Part shown: positions 1 to 11,957 of the stretch, piece by piece
Position numbering within the stretch: position 1 is the stretch's first letter
Layout: each line of letters begins with the position of its first letter
Assembly: GCA_941918925.1 (NCBI GenBank)
Contig: OW799233.1
Coordinates: 114,387,833-114,451,832 of the forward strand
Direction of reading: 5' to 3'
Length of the DNA: 64,000 bases
Origin: Phyto melanocephala
Lineage: Eukaryota; Arthropoda; Insecta; Diptera; Rhinophoridae
The notes under the pieces: model-generated
What the model was told of the DNA's origin: nothing
Database searches by the model: none
The model's input: only the letters and a program-made list of their open reading frames with translations
Made by a program: the position numbers and the translations under genes

Positions 1-218
1 TTATTGACTGTGGTAGCAATGTCGATTTGTTAACAAATTTTATAAAACAGAAAAATTCGGTGCTTACTATTGATGAAATTGAAAAAGTGAAAAACGCAGT
101 TCAAAAGCGGTTTTTTGGTAATTTTTTAATTAGTTGGGGAGCAGCGCTCAAAACCAAATCATATTTCTTTCGGAAAAATACGACTTGGTTAGAAAGAAAA
201 TACATCTTTAAAATATAA
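1..218 (+). CDS. Unidentified 3' coding fragment open at the left edge
   Basis: An open frame runs from base 3 to a stop at 216-218, about 71 residues, with no in-frame ATG, so any start lies outside the window. The peptide is fairly polar with an aromatic/basic tail (motifs IDEIEKVKNAVQKRFF and KTKSYFFRKNTTWLERKY). It does not look like the mariner or LINE proteins seen elsewhere here. It could be the last exon of a host gene or of another transposon. In 71 AT-rich codons a chance frame is possible, but the balanced composition argues mildly for real coding. I do not recognise the family. Confidence 0.3.
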   Translation, partial: IDCGSNVDLLTNFIKQKNSVLTIDEIEKVKNAVQKRFFGNFLISWGAALKTKSYFFRKNTTWLERKYIFKI

Positions 219-846
219 ATTAATTAAAAATAATTAATTTTGAATATTATGAAATTTTTTTTAGATATATTCGAAGTATCACCATGATGATGGAAAAATG
301 AAGGTCCAAGGGAGGAACCCTAGGAGTCGACAACAAATTCTTTGTGTGAAATAAGTAGTGATGCTAAACATATTAAGCAATATGAAACACAATTCTAGGC
401 TTTTAAAGAAAATTATCAGCTTGGCAACATGTTGCTATTGATATTTTTAAACATAAATGTTCGCACATACATATTATTGGACCAGAAAATTTTTTTAAAC
501 GTGTTCTATAGAATTGTTAAATTATTTAAAAAATGAATTACCTAAGTGCCTGCTTTCAAATTTCACTCAGTGTTTATTGTGCAAAGAGTATTAAAATATT
601 ATTTATTAATAAAAAATGAAATTATGTCATGATTAACAAACAATTTTATGATTTATATTCACAACAACTGCGACTGACAATTATACAGAAATTGCTTTTT
701 TATGTTTCTGTAAAAGTAAATTAAATTTAAAGAAAATTATGCGAATCATAAAAACTGGTCATGAATGTAAATATTAAATATAATATTAGTAATGATTGGA
801 CTGTAATTACATCGCTAAATATTCACTTCGTATATTTTAAATAATA
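219..846. other. AT-rich stretch, nothing recognised
   Basis: Non-coding, A/T-dominated sequence between the edge ORF and the first Helitron. No inverted repeat, RNA gene or coding frame could be supported. Confidence 0.6.
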
Positions 847-1577
847 CTAGAAAAGCTCGGCGCGCGTTGCTACACCCCTTAATGAATAAAAATGCATTCT
901 GAATTTAAATTGAATATCAAGTGCAAAAAGCTAAAAATTATAACTTTTTTTAATGGGCGTGGCCTTGCCCACTTTTCTAATCAAGAAACTGTATAGTCAT
1001 GACAGCTCAATATAGTGTGCAAAGTTTCAGAAAAATTGGTGAAGTTCAAGTAGCTGAAAATTATAACTTTTTTTATGGGCGTGGCACTGCACACTTTTCT
1101 TGTCACGAAATTGTAGTCATGACAGCGCAATATGTGTGCAAAGTTTCAGAAAAATCGGTGCAGTGCAAGTACCTAAAAATTATAACTTTTTTTATGGGCG
1201 TGGCCCTGCCCACTTTTCTAATCACGAAATTATATAGTCATGACAGCTCAATGTGTATGCAAAGCTTCAGAAAAATCGGTCCAGTTCAAGTACCTCAAAT
1301 TATAACTTTTTAATCGGCGTGGCCCCGCCCACTTTTCTAACCACGAAATTTTATAGTCATGACAGCTCAATATGTGTGCAAAGTTTCAGAAAAATCGGTG
1401 CAAGTGCAAGTAGCTAAAAATGATAACTAATTTTTTATGGGCGGGGCCCCGCCCACTTTTTGCCACCCATAAACACTCCCTGGAATGTGTACAACAATTT
1501 GCCAAAGTTTGAGTCCGATCGGTTTTACAGTTTCTATAGCTAACACACACACAGAGTTTCACTTTTATATATATAGA
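847..1577 (-). mobile_element. Non-autonomous Helitron with ~118-bp core repeats (copy A)
   Basis: On the minus strand the element begins TCTATATATATAAAAGTG at 1577 and ends CTTTTCTAG at 847. It lies between A and T, which is the Helitron signature (5' TC, 3' CTRR, AT target). A GC-rich GGCGCGCG block lies just inside the CTAG end, where Helitrons carry a hairpin. The middle holds about five imperfect tandem units of ~118 bp. Each has a self-complementary block like TGGGCGTGGCCCTGCCCA followed by TGTGTGCAAAGTTTCAGAAAAATCGG. A short CA/TG tract sits near the 5' end. No protein is encoded; the long frame at 999-1313 only translates the repeats. The layout resembles DINE-1/HINE-type elements of flies. 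Confidence 0.75.
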
Positions 1578-3636
1578 TTAAATAATCAAGTTAAAAATGA
1601 AACATCTAATCTACCTTAGATAAGGAAATATATTTCTAGAAGATCTAAAGAGATATAAGACCTCTCAATAGATATGCATTATATGCGCTTTCTGTTGTAA
1701 CTGGCTGAGCAGCAGCAAAGTGAGCGAAAACTATTGTAATAATTTTTGCAAAAAGTGAAAATAATTGAAGAGTTTACTTTTACACTCTATATGGAACCAT
1801 TCTCACAGTTTTTTTAAGGTCATGCTCTCAGGTATGTGTAAGTCATAAAAATATTATGCCCCTTGTATGGGGGAGTTTAGCGTCTCTTAAAACAGGTTAG
1901 TTATTATATACATAGTTTCAACATTATAATTGTATAACATGTTGTAACAAATTAAATAAATAAAAAATATCAAGAATTAAAGTAAACATTTAGCATCATT
2001 AATTTATTTATTTTGGAATGATTTGTAGTCGGTAATAGTTTCTAAAGTTTTGCTATTCAAAATGCAGATCTAAAATGTTTACACAAAAAATTCATTCTTT
2101 TAACCCTTATAATATTTCTACCATATAAAAGGGCTTAATAAGTAGAATACAGTTAACTATGTAAAAAATGCAATTGTTTGGTGAAATCAGCACCTATTTA
2201 AAAAAAAAGAGAGAGAGAGACAGGGAGAGAGTAATAATTTAATCTACGGTTTAAAAAATGTTTTTTTATTTTTTTTGTTTTCAATTTGATATTCACAGTT
2301 TAATTAGTTTACTTCCAAATTGGGGACTGTTTTGATCCAGCGATTTTTAGGAATAATATTCAACTTTCTAGAGACCAGCAAAGCCGTGCAGGTTCAGCTA
2401 TTATACTTAAAATAAGGTAATTCTATACATAATTTTTAACCTAACGCAGTAAAAACCTTATTAGTGGGCCAGACTTTTTACGTACATTAGCAAGTGTCAA
2501 ATAATCACTGTCTTGTAAAACTTCTTATAAGGTCGGCCATAAACACCAAAGAGAAAATATCTAATAACATGAGAATTTGATCAAATACACAACTGTTTTT
2601 GTAATGTCTACTTTCAATTAAATTGGGTCAACATGACATACTGCAACAACTAAATTTTATAAAGAATGCACCACGAAAAAAAAAAAAAAAAATATTTCTA
2701 CTGTTTAGCCAATGAGCTGTATTGCCATCGAATAAATAAATAGCTTGTTATTGAGTACGTAATACATACCAACAAGCACATAACTTTGAAATCTAATAAA
2801 TTGTGATTTAAACAAAAATCAACTTTAAAACATTAATTCTAAAATTAGTGTTTAATATTATTTTAGAAAAAAATAATTTAAAATTAGTTTTCCATATTAT
2901 GTAACACATATGCACATTAAAATATTATTTTTTAAAAACTCACAAACTTTAAAATAAATGTTTATTGGGTTACTATTGATTTGTAGTACACATGTGTTGT
3001 ATTGATTTAAAATTTTTAATTAATTTTTTTTTGTGCACAACAAAACATTTAATTAAAATGTTTTCAATTTGTTTTTGGCGAACATCAACAAATGTGTTAA
3101 ACAATTAAAATTCTGTTTTGCTTAGAATATTTTTATAATGTATTTGTAGGTACATACAAATTTATGCATGTGTTTTTGTATTTACTTAAAGAAAAACATG
3201 TTATAGCATTTTGTTCATTATTTACTTAATTATTTAAAACAATAACGTGTATTGTTTTTCAGATAATATTTTTTAATAAATAATGATAAGTCTGTATTAA
3301 CTAAGAGAGTACAATTAAGAGATAAACTAAATTATAAAAGTTAATAAAGGGTCCATATATCCAAAGATAAAAAACATTTTTTTATGGTTTGTTTCCGAAA
3401 AATAATACGAAGACCAAATTTACTATGACAATCACTTTTATATATTAGCTTTAAAAATTTCAAAAAATCATAAAATGTTTGATGCAGCAACAATATAGTT
3501 GAGAAGCAATCATGTTATTATAGCTTAAGTAATAATTTGTTTGTAAATGTTCTTTTTGTTAAATGATTGTTATTAGCTTGGAATTTTTATACGTGAATAA
3601 AAAGGCATATTTTTAAAAGATTATTATAAATAAATA
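1578..3636. other. AT-rich intergenic stretch with simple repeats
   Basis: No gene or bounded element seen. It holds a (GA)n microsatellite at about 2209-2230, a poly-A run near 2678-2693, and many short TTTAAA-type palindromes expected from composition. Confidence 0.55.
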
Positions 3637-4100
3637 CAGTAGAATCTCTCTTGAGCGGACACCGAAGAGACTGGAGGGGGGGGGGGGTTCTATCTGGTCT
3701 GAAAAAATCAACATCTTTTGTACAAATCGGCTAGTAGATTTAATAGCGAATCATCCTCAGGCTCAAAATCAACATCAAATGCTGTCCGACGTTTCTGGCT
3801 GTAAAGTGTAGATCCCACATTATGTGATGTGGTAAATATGATAAACCGTGCAAACAAATTAAGAGTATTGGCAAGCCTATTTGTAAATTATGACATAAAA
3901 ATTCAGAAAAAATAAACGAAATGTCTATCCAAGGAAAATTTGTTTGTGTCAAGCGGCTATCCGCGTCCGTCATGAGAAGCGTTCGTGCAAGGGGAAGCGA
4001 CAGCAATTCTTCTTACAGAGCGCTGCCGGGACCTTTTAACAATGTCCGTCTAAACAATGTGTTTGCTTATGGGAAGTCTCCGTTAAGGAAAATTCCACTG
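3637..4100 (-). mobile_element. Internally deleted pogo-type (Tc1/mariner superfamily) element
   Basis: The ends are inverted repeats: CAGTAGAATCTCTCTTGAGCGGA on the left and, read inward from the right, CAGTGGAATTTTCCTTAACGGA. Both are flanked by TA (3635-3636 and 4101-4102), the target of Tc1/mariner and pogo elements. CAGT-start TIRs are typical of pogo/Tigger. On the minus strand around 3715-3790 a frame reads FDVDFEPEDDSLLNLLADLY, an acidic tail as expected near the C-terminus of a pogo transposase. The rest of the gene is missing and the frames are broken. A run of about 12 G occurs near 3675-3687. The TIRs are partly diverged, so the copy is not recent. Confidence 0.65.
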
Positions 4101-4102
4101 TA

Positions 4103-5476
4103 TTAAAAATAATAAAATGTAAAAAACGCATACAAAGTTAGCGTTAACTAATAGCAAAAGACAATAATTATAATTATCTTAGTTATCAGTTCACTCGCGG
4201 TCATATTATGATTGAATGGAGTTCTATTTTGTATAATGACATGTGAAGATTTTATGATACTGGAGGCTTATTTTATGGTTATATGAGATTATATTAGAAT
4301 AATTTAAAACATTTTTGTGGTTGTAGTGTAAGTGAATTATAAAATGACCACTTGAGTTTATAATGTGATAATTACGTTTATTTCAAAGACTATTTGTGCC
4401 TATTTTACGTTTTAACTACGTTCATATAATTCAATTTCTCAACAAACAAAAAAAAAACTTCCAAAGAAAATAGTGAATGCATGGGTGCAACTCATGATGA
4501 ATGACTTATTAAGATGAAACATGCATGATTTAAACATTAGCGTTTCACTGGAGGGCATGTGTTTTTATAAATCTTCTAATAAAATTCAATACATTCTAAT
4601 AAGTATATAGAGCGTCTGAATATTAGGTGAAAGTAAATCCATATTTCATGAGTTCATAACGTTTGTTCACATGAATTGCTTTAGATATTTCGCATGACCT
4701 TGCAAGTATTTTAAGGCACATCATTGATTACAAACTATTTTAAATTTAAGGAGGCATGAAAAATGCATTTACTTGCACTATTGATTTCGAAATCATAAAA
4801 AATGTCATTTACTTTAAACTAGTGCAAAATGTCTTTTCTGGGTATATTTAGAATGTTGCTATTAAAGTATGATCACCTCAACTATAATCGCTTTACGAAA
4901 AAGGTAACTAAACATGAAAAACATACGTCGTTACTTTTAATAGATAGAAATGAAATATATAAAGCGTGTCTCAATAAGAATTCACTTCTTTGATTTAAAA
5001 TAAAAACACTTATTGTTTTTAAATAGTTGCGATCCAATGATTGTAAAGAAGACTTGTTAAGATTAAGTATTTAAAATTGCCCTCACGGATCACCTATTAG
5101 GCCATTACTCTTCTCATGAAATTTTCCAAGACCTTTTCGTAGAAATATGTATGGCTGACTTCCAAAACGTCAATTGCTTTGTGTTTGAACAAAACGTTAT
5201 ATTTCATAACGCCGCAGTACAATAATTATACAATGTATACCATTTCAAAACGCCGCCGCCAAGTAGTTTTAACACAGTAAGAAAGCAAACAATGCATCGG
5301 TTTTATAATTGATGCATTGTTTCGGAACTTTGCATATGTATGTGGTTTAAATATAGTAACAATACTGTATACAAACTTTGTATACGAACGTTTTGGCAGT
5401 CAGCCTATCTCACTGATGATGCGTTGGATCTCGAATTTGAGATTTCAAGAAATCCCAAAAGAAAAATTGAACAGCG
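4103..5476. other. AT-rich stretch, nothing recognised
   Basis: No coding frame or clean element boundary. A palindromic GATGCATTGT/ACAATGCATC pair occurs near 5291-5322 and may be a small hairpin. Confidence 0.5.
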
Positions 5477-5486
5477 TTAAATCGCA

Positions 5487-5723
5487 AACCCCGGTGGACT
5501 ACTCAGTAGTGTGCTGGTCTGCTAGTTTGGGGGTTGCGGGTTCGATTCCCGCCAGAGACTTTGGGCTGGTCTGCTTCACTTCTATTCTTATTATTTATAT
5601 TTTTATTATATTCTTCTCTTTATTTCTATATTAAGGCGTCACAATGGACCGTAATGGTCTCCGGGTGAGGGTGTGAGGGTAACTTTGCACCAGCCTTACT
5701 TACCTACCTACCTACCTACTCAC
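5487..5723 (+). mobile_element. tRNA-headed SINE, tail type 1, with target duplication
   Basis: The 5' part (about 5487-5565) is tRNA-like. It contains TGGACTACTCAGTAG resembling a pol III A box and a perfect B box GGTTCGATTCC. A pyrimidine-rich linker follows, then a body with GTCTCCGGGTGAGGGTGTGAG, and the element ends in (CTTA/CCTA) repeats. TTAAATCGCA is duplicated at 5477-5486 and 5724-5733, giving a 10-bp target duplication that fixes both ends. The 105-residue frame across it is not a gene. Other copies with the same head but different bodies lie at 14531, 15150 and 28878. Confidence 0.8.
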
Positions 5724-5764
5724 TTAAATCGCATGATCTTGTTGGTAAATTGGGATCAGAATTT

Positions 5765-6400
5765 CATTTGATAATTTGTTTTGGATAATGAGACAAATCA
5801 ATTATTTCATGTGCGGTGTGGCAGGTGGCGCCGTCTTGCTAACTCCACACACGTCATCCACAACCTACCGTACACTTAAAGCCACATATTCCTGTAACGA
5901 ATGCCGTTCACACGTTGTGGGTGTATTTGTTTACTATGGATTGTATGAGAATTATTAGAGTCCCAAATACGACAATTTTGTGTATTCACGAAGCCATTCA
6001 CATGGAAATGCGCTTAAGCGGAGTAGACGACTTTATTCGGAAAATTGCCATTGACTTTACTTTGTTCCATTACCCATTAAACAAATTGCCGGCAATTTTC
6101 ACAGTCTGCTGCTTTGAGCTGGTAAATAAGCCAAATTTTGTACGTTTGAAGTGGACGATTTTTTTGTAAATTTTCTGTTTAGAGATTTTTGAGATTTGTG
6201 GTTGTTGAGAATGATGCCGATGTTTTAATTTTTGTTTTCGGCATCGCTTTTGATTTTAACAGAAATGTTTTCAGGAGGCCGGCCGGTACATTAGCGCAAA
6301 AGAGTCTAAGTGTCCGTAACCGATCCATTTTCTTCAAATTTTTTAACCTCCCTTCGAATGGTTGACACATAAGGTGTACTTTCTCAACTAAAGCCTGCGA
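5765..6400 (-). pseudogene. Mariner-like transposase relic 1
   Basis: Reading the minus strand from about 6390 down, shifted frames give VSTIRREVKKFEENGSV, then ADCENCRQFV and WVMEQSKVNGNF, then AHFHVNGFVNTQNCRIWDS, IHPQRV, NGIRYRNM and a degraded DD block near 5830. This is the order of the mariner paired DNA-binding region, linker and catalytic core (the VNKQNCRIW block follows the first catalytic Asp). Sequence between HPQRV and NGIRYR is deleted, and several stops and frameshifts occur. No terminal repeats were found. The element is dead. Confidence 0.7.
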
Positions 6401-8489
6401 GTAGCCTCAACATAACTTTCAAAATTTCTGTAGAAAGTGACCACAACTAAACGCACTGATCTTCCGTAGAACGTTCCATTTTTAATAATGGGAATAAACA
6501 TATATTTCAGCTGCCATATTCCAGCTGGAATGACACCTAATATAAAAAGTGCATTTTAACTGCGACAACACCCTTTAGCATCTAACCGAATTGATTAGGA
6601 AAGACTGCTTAAAACCCTTTGTTTCCAAATCATATTTCAAAACTTAAAGTTAATTTTAAGCATATCTTATGCAAAAAATAAGTGGATCACTTATTCTTAG
6701 TATCTAATTTACTGTTATGACAATACGGCATCAGTTAATAAAATTTTATAATTATTTTAATATATATGACAACACCTATTAGTTGCCAGCTAAACTAGAA
6801 ATAATTCTATTATATTTATTGCTTAAATTAATTTTTTATGTTTGTATTGTTCACATATTATTATACTATTCTTACTTGTTATGCGAAATACAAGTAATTG
6901 ACTGGCCCTGACATCTTTTTGTGGTGTGTGTTTGCAGTTTAGTTTTATTTAATTTTTTTTGTTTGTTGTTATTTTCTAACATAAAAATAGTAATATAATC
7001 TTTTAACAACTTTTTCAATTTAATAATAAACACGCAATTTTATTACTCTCATACAATTGAGTTTATGTTATATATTTTTTTTGTCAAATATGTATAGAGA
7101 GGTGACAGACATAATGACGGACGAACTTTGTAGACACTGTTAATAAAACTTTAATATATTGTATAGATGAAATTGCGGTGCTTTATAATGTTATCCAATT
7201 AGAAACAATATAATAAATATTTATAAATAATGACTCTGCTTTTAGGTAGCATTAATAATGTAATACTTGTGAAGACTTCCGATTTTAAAATGTTGCTGAA
7301 AACTGGTACATTGTAATCGTAAGGAATAGTTGTATGAGTGTTAACTTTTTGATAAACCTACTTAATGTAGAAACATACATCTTTAAAGTTTTATATTTCA
7401 TTTCAGGATTCTAATAAGTGTAAGTTTAGCTTTAGCAACATGCTGCGCTCAACAAGTTGCCAGCAACAAAAAAAAACTTAATCATTATTAAAAGTTCTTT
7501 TAAATGCTTATACGGCTTATAAAATTCGTTGACAATCACCTATTAGTTATAATTCAACATTTGTGTTTTAAGACAGACAGTCTGTCAATTTGTCTATTTA
7601 TACGTTCGTACTTACGTCCGTCAAATGTTTAAAGTTAAAGCATAAAATCTATATGCACAGCTAGTAAAGTTTTAAAATGTTAGCGTCACGTCATAGTCGT
7701 ACACAAACATATCATTAATTTATTTATTTATAAATAACAAAATGTTTTTATAAAGTTGTTATAGCTGTTGTTGTTATTTGTTGCCTCTAATTTATTGACA
7801 TTGGTTTAATGCATTCACTTGTAATAAATATCAATTATAATTACAGTAGTACGAGTGAGTACAATGTGCAGCGCAATTGTTGCTATAAATGTTAAAGCGT
7901 TTTTTTTTTTTTTTTTTGTAAATTCCATTTCAAATAAATAAATGTTTTAGCCTACATATAAATTACTTTTTTTGCTTTAGATTATCATGGGTAGATTTTG
8001 AGCATTAAACTAAATAATAAAAATATTAAAAAAAAAATTAATTTATCAATCTGTCAACAGCATGAATGCAATTTATTAGCAATTGTATAATTGATGATAT
8101 CAAAAAATACAATTTAAATGTTTCACATATACGAAAATATAAAAGTACGCAGTAAAGGCAAAATAGATTATTAGAAGCTCTATGGTGCGGTAGGCGTATT
8201 ATAAGCGCTTACTCGTACATCTTACTGGGAAGCAGCATAGTAAGCCTAAACTATTGAACTGATGTTAAAGAGAATTGAGAGAATTGGTAATTGAAGATTG
8301 TATTGCGGAGACTTCAAGATCAATAGTAACAACTATGAAAGCAAAGCGCCCAGTAAAAATTACTGGTTCATCGTAAGCAGGTTTGTAAGGGAATGTCAAA
8401 GTGTTGTGACATACAAACCTACTTGCATATGGCATGAAATTTGTTTGCGATATCCTATTTATACCCAATAGGGGTTTTGGCAAGGTACC
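6401..8489. other. AT-rich stretch, no element resolved
   Basis: Long A/T-rich non-coding sequence with a poly-T run at about 7899-7918. Around 8160-8480 base composition is more even and may be a worn continuation of the LINE that follows, but no frame could be supported. Confidence 0.45.
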
Positions 8490-9480
8490 TAAAATCTAAT
8501 ATTCCCTCCATGAATGAGTGGGGAAGGTGTGACCATGTAGGTAGCTTCGACACCAGCATATTTACGGATAATTTTAAGATAATCCGATATCGGAGTTTAA
8601 TCCGATATCCTGTCTGGCAAAGTATGGGTATGATAAAGATCTTTTTCCGCCTTCCAGATGAATGTGGCGATATACTCCCTATATGGAAGGCTTGTAGAAT
8701 ACCGATGACAACAATATTCAAGAGAATATTGCTATTTTTGTAGACAGTCAGGCGGCACTCTTGTTACTCAGTTCATACAGCACTACGCCTATATTAGTCT
8801 ATTAATGCAGGAAAAAGAGGAAAGACAAGGATTGGTCAGCTAAATAACGTTACTTTAGTCTGGGTCCCTGTGCATAGGGTTCACCATTGCAATAAGCAGG
8901 CGGACCAGGCGGCCAGAAGTGGATCCGATCTGAAAATCTCCAAAGCAAATGCAGTCGCAGTCCCGTAGGAGACTAAAAAAGACAATATCTTCAGACACGT
9001 TCTTTAAATAAATAAGTAAAAAAAAGGTGCCATGAACTAGATATATGCAGAGTGACCAGGCTTAAGTGACGCGCTTTTGATATCAAGCGTAAATCGCAGC
9101 TTAAGAGCCATGGTCCGAAGGATATTGCTGGCGGTAGTAACAGGTGATTGGATGTTAGGGAAACATACAAGCCGACTCGAACCTTTTTCGAACGACCATT
9201 GTCGCTGTATCCATCTAGAAAATATAAATCAGTTTTCCAGCTTCTCTGCGAATGTCCTGCTGACAAGAGGCACAAAATGCTAAGCAAAATAAGTCAAAGT
9301 CAGACTGAACGGTCCGCTAAGGTACTTTAAGGCAACGGGGTGGATCTATTACTCGCATCCCCTTTTAGACTTACTCTAAGAGGCACCAATTTTGACGAGT
9401 AATTTGGTCTTATCAAATCAGTGGCATACGGACTCCACTTAATAGTTCGGGCGTAGTGAACTACCACAATAATCAACTAA
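8490..9480 (+). pseudogene. LINE relic: RNase H domain and C-terminal tail (I/LOA/R1-like)
   Basis: Successive shifted frames give IFTDNFK (RNase H first-Asp block), FRLPDEC...IWKAC, IFVDSQAALLLLSS, and VWVPVHRVHHCNKQADQAARSGS (the VPGH...NE.AD..A block). These are followed near 9140-9270 by a C-terminal region containing CECPADKR and near 9330 by ATGWI. This is the usual order at the 3' end of RNase H-bearing LINEs of the I/LOA/R1 group. Numerous frameshifts show it is inactive. The reverse transcriptase and ORF1 are absent, consistent with 5' truncation. The 3' end is not sharply defined. Confidence 0.7.
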
Positions 9481-10861
9481 CCCACTTAGTAATACTCGTG
9501 TATGTTCATTAGTCGTTGCAGTATTTATAAGTTTGTACTCTCTTTACAGTAAGGGAATGTGTAAAAATTGTTTCATTCATTCTTTCTTCATTGTTAAGAT
9601 AAAAATTACCAACAAAAAATTAACATTTTATGTCACAACTTACTGCATAATTTACGCTAACTACGAAGCCCATTAGTATATGCCTGAAAAAACATTAACT
9701 GCTTACAAAGATCTTATTATTTTTTGCTGGGATACACAGTCAGTATTTTTTTAAAGGCAATACTATCTGTGGAAAGTCGTCAGAAATCATGTCTCCTGTA
9801 AGCAGGATTGAACAGGGAGTTTAACTTATCTCTATTACAAACCTGTTAACTGGTAAGGCTCAAATTTTCAATACAATATTTTATAATATTTCCCATTTTT
9901 ACAAAAAGTAAAATTACTGTTCTCAGGTGGAAATTTGTCATATAAAAATTAGTCCTCTTGTAAGCAGAATTATAATGGAGAGTTAAGCTTATCCCGATAA
10001 AAAACTAGTTAAAATGTAAGCCTTAAAATTTTACAAAAATATTATTCCATAAATCTTAGATTTATGATTCGGTGCCACTTTGCGTCAAGTGGTGAATTAT
10101 ACAGAACTTATTAACCAAAAAATTAATGTCACCTTGCTACCATTCTAAAAACAATTAAATGTTAACAGTCTAATTCATAAAAATTAGAACAGCTTTAAAC
10201 GACGTTTTTAAATCAAATTTCCATAGAAAAGCTTTATAAACATCTAATAACTTTTATGAATAAGGCAATTACCGTCCAACAATTGAAATGTTACACACTA
10301 ATTGTGTGCTGCATAAAAATGTGTTGCGAATAAATTCGAAATACATCAAAGAATAAAAGCACAAGTGTTCAAGGTGCTAAAAGAGAAAAATAAACATTTT
10401 ATGAATTTCTAATGAATATCGATTAGAAAATAATTAAAATATTTACATGCAAACGGCAACTACGTATATTCAGAAATAAATAACTGCTACAATTGTTAAA
10501 GAAAAATCAGCATAAAAGTTATACCACATAATGCGGAGTAGTTGAATGCATTAGAAGTGCCGCATTGTATGCAATAAAAAAGTGCCGCAAAGTCAAAGGC
10601 ACATGCATGGTATGATCACATTGGTCCAATATTTGAAGAAATAGGCGTATCCACTAAAATCTTCTAAATTGTATTATTTTCTTAGGCAGCAACTGAATAT
10701 TAATTAGAAATTTGTTCTAACTTTAACAAATTGTATTACAAACTATTGTTTTAAAAGGTTGGCCATTTAAAAATGTAAATTTGAACTACCGATTACTTTG
10801 CCTGTGAAAGGTACAACAACGTTGATCTTTATTATTTGCAGGTTTGTGTTTGACAACTAAA
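9481..10861. repeat. Non-coding stretch with a diverged ~155-bp tandem pair
   Basis: Two related blocks lie at about 9773-9890 and 9928-10045. Both carry a CTTGTAAGCAG/CCTGTAAGCAG motif, GGGAGTTTAACTTATC or GGAGAGTTAAGCTTATC, and a CTGTTAACTGGTAAGG/CTAGTTAAAATGTAAG segment in the same order. They look like two units of an old tandem repeat. Nothing else was recognised. Confidence 0.4.
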
Positions 10862-11830
10862 TAGGACGCTATACGCTCGAACGAAATTGGGAAATATTAT
10901 ACACTTACTTCGAAAGTCTGAGTGAGTCTTTAGCGCAAACTGTAAGAAATTTACGTGAAAAATTTTCGAGAACAGATCGGCCTTCATGCAGTTCGTGCGT
11001 CAATTTGTGAAGCAAGTTTATGAAAATGGATCGTTATTGGACAAAGAAATCTGCATACATTCTCATCCAGTGCGTTCAATCAAAAACATTACTACTGTGG
11101 CTGTGAATGTGGAAGAACATTAATCAACATCAACTCGTCTTTGTTCTGAGGAACTTAATATTTCTCGCAATTCTTTGAAATTAAAAACCTCGGTATGAAA
11201 GCTTTCAAAGTTTTCAAACAACTTAAGCCTCATGGCTAACCGATGTCGCTTCGCCTAATGGACTAAAGATTGTTTGGCAGGAGATGATTAATTTTGCCGA
11301 AAGATCGTGTTTTCGAATGAAGCTTATTTCGGTTGCTATGTCAATAAGAAAAATTGCCGCAGAGAACCGACGCGTGACTATTGAAAAGCCATTGCATCCA
11401 CAACGAGCTAATATTGGATTTTGGTCTTTCGGCATCATTGGTGCATTTTTCTTCGAAAATGAGCCAGGAACCACCGTTACTGTCAACAATGAGCGTTACC
11501 GTGTCACTAATTTTTGTTTCCGAAAATTTAAAAGAATGACATGGACGACATTTGGTTTCAACAAGACACGACAACATGTCCACAGCCAATGTAACCATGG
11601 ACATTTTTTTTTTTTTGAGAATCGAATAATCAGCCGAAATTGTGATGTCAATTGAACGCCTCGGTGGCAAGCCATTAAGGATAAATGTTACGCAAACCAT
11701 CCAGAGACAATTGAAGAGTTGAAACATGAAATTGAAGCTGATTGAAGAGACTTAAGCCGAAACAATCGAAAATGTACCGAAAATTTGGATTGATCGCGCA
11801 TTCTATTCTATTGTTCTATTCTTATATGAC
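10862..11830 (+). pseudogene. Mariner-like transposase relic 2
   Basis: Frames read in order: MQFVRQFVKQVYENGSLLDKEI (paired-domain region), SIKNITTVAVNVEEH, a STSTRLCSEELNISRNSL block, KNCRREP/PLHPQRANIGFW, GIIGAFFFENEPGTTVTVNN, and after a gap RIISRNCDVN and CYANHPETIEELKHEIEA. These match the mariner layout from DNA-binding region to C-terminus. The part normally following DVN (containing the last catalytic Asp, PPRSCDLTPLD) is deleted at about 11653-11680. With stops and frameshifts, the copy cannot be active. A poly-T tract interrupts the core at 11605-11617. Confidence 0.75.
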
Positions 11831-11957
11831 AAAATTCAACTTTTCCAAAAAAGCCAGAAATTTTAAATAATAACACTAGACAACAAAATAATTTTTTTCA
11901 AAATTACAAGGTACGGCCTATAAATTTTGATAGAGCAGACAAAAAAAAAAACAAAAA

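Noticed and set aside
999..1313. 104-codon frame
   Set aside because: It translates Helitron tandem units; its repeated peptide phrases follow the DNA period.
5490..5565. Functional tRNA gene
   Set aside because: B box is perfect, but no cloverleaf with paired acceptor ends is formed and the unit continues into a SINE body.
5317..5634. 105-codon frame
   Set aside because: It reads through the SINE head and its pyrimidine-rich linker; the SINE limits are fixed by a target duplication.
11341..11727. 128-codon minus frame
   Set aside because: It is the shadow of the plus-strand mariner relic.
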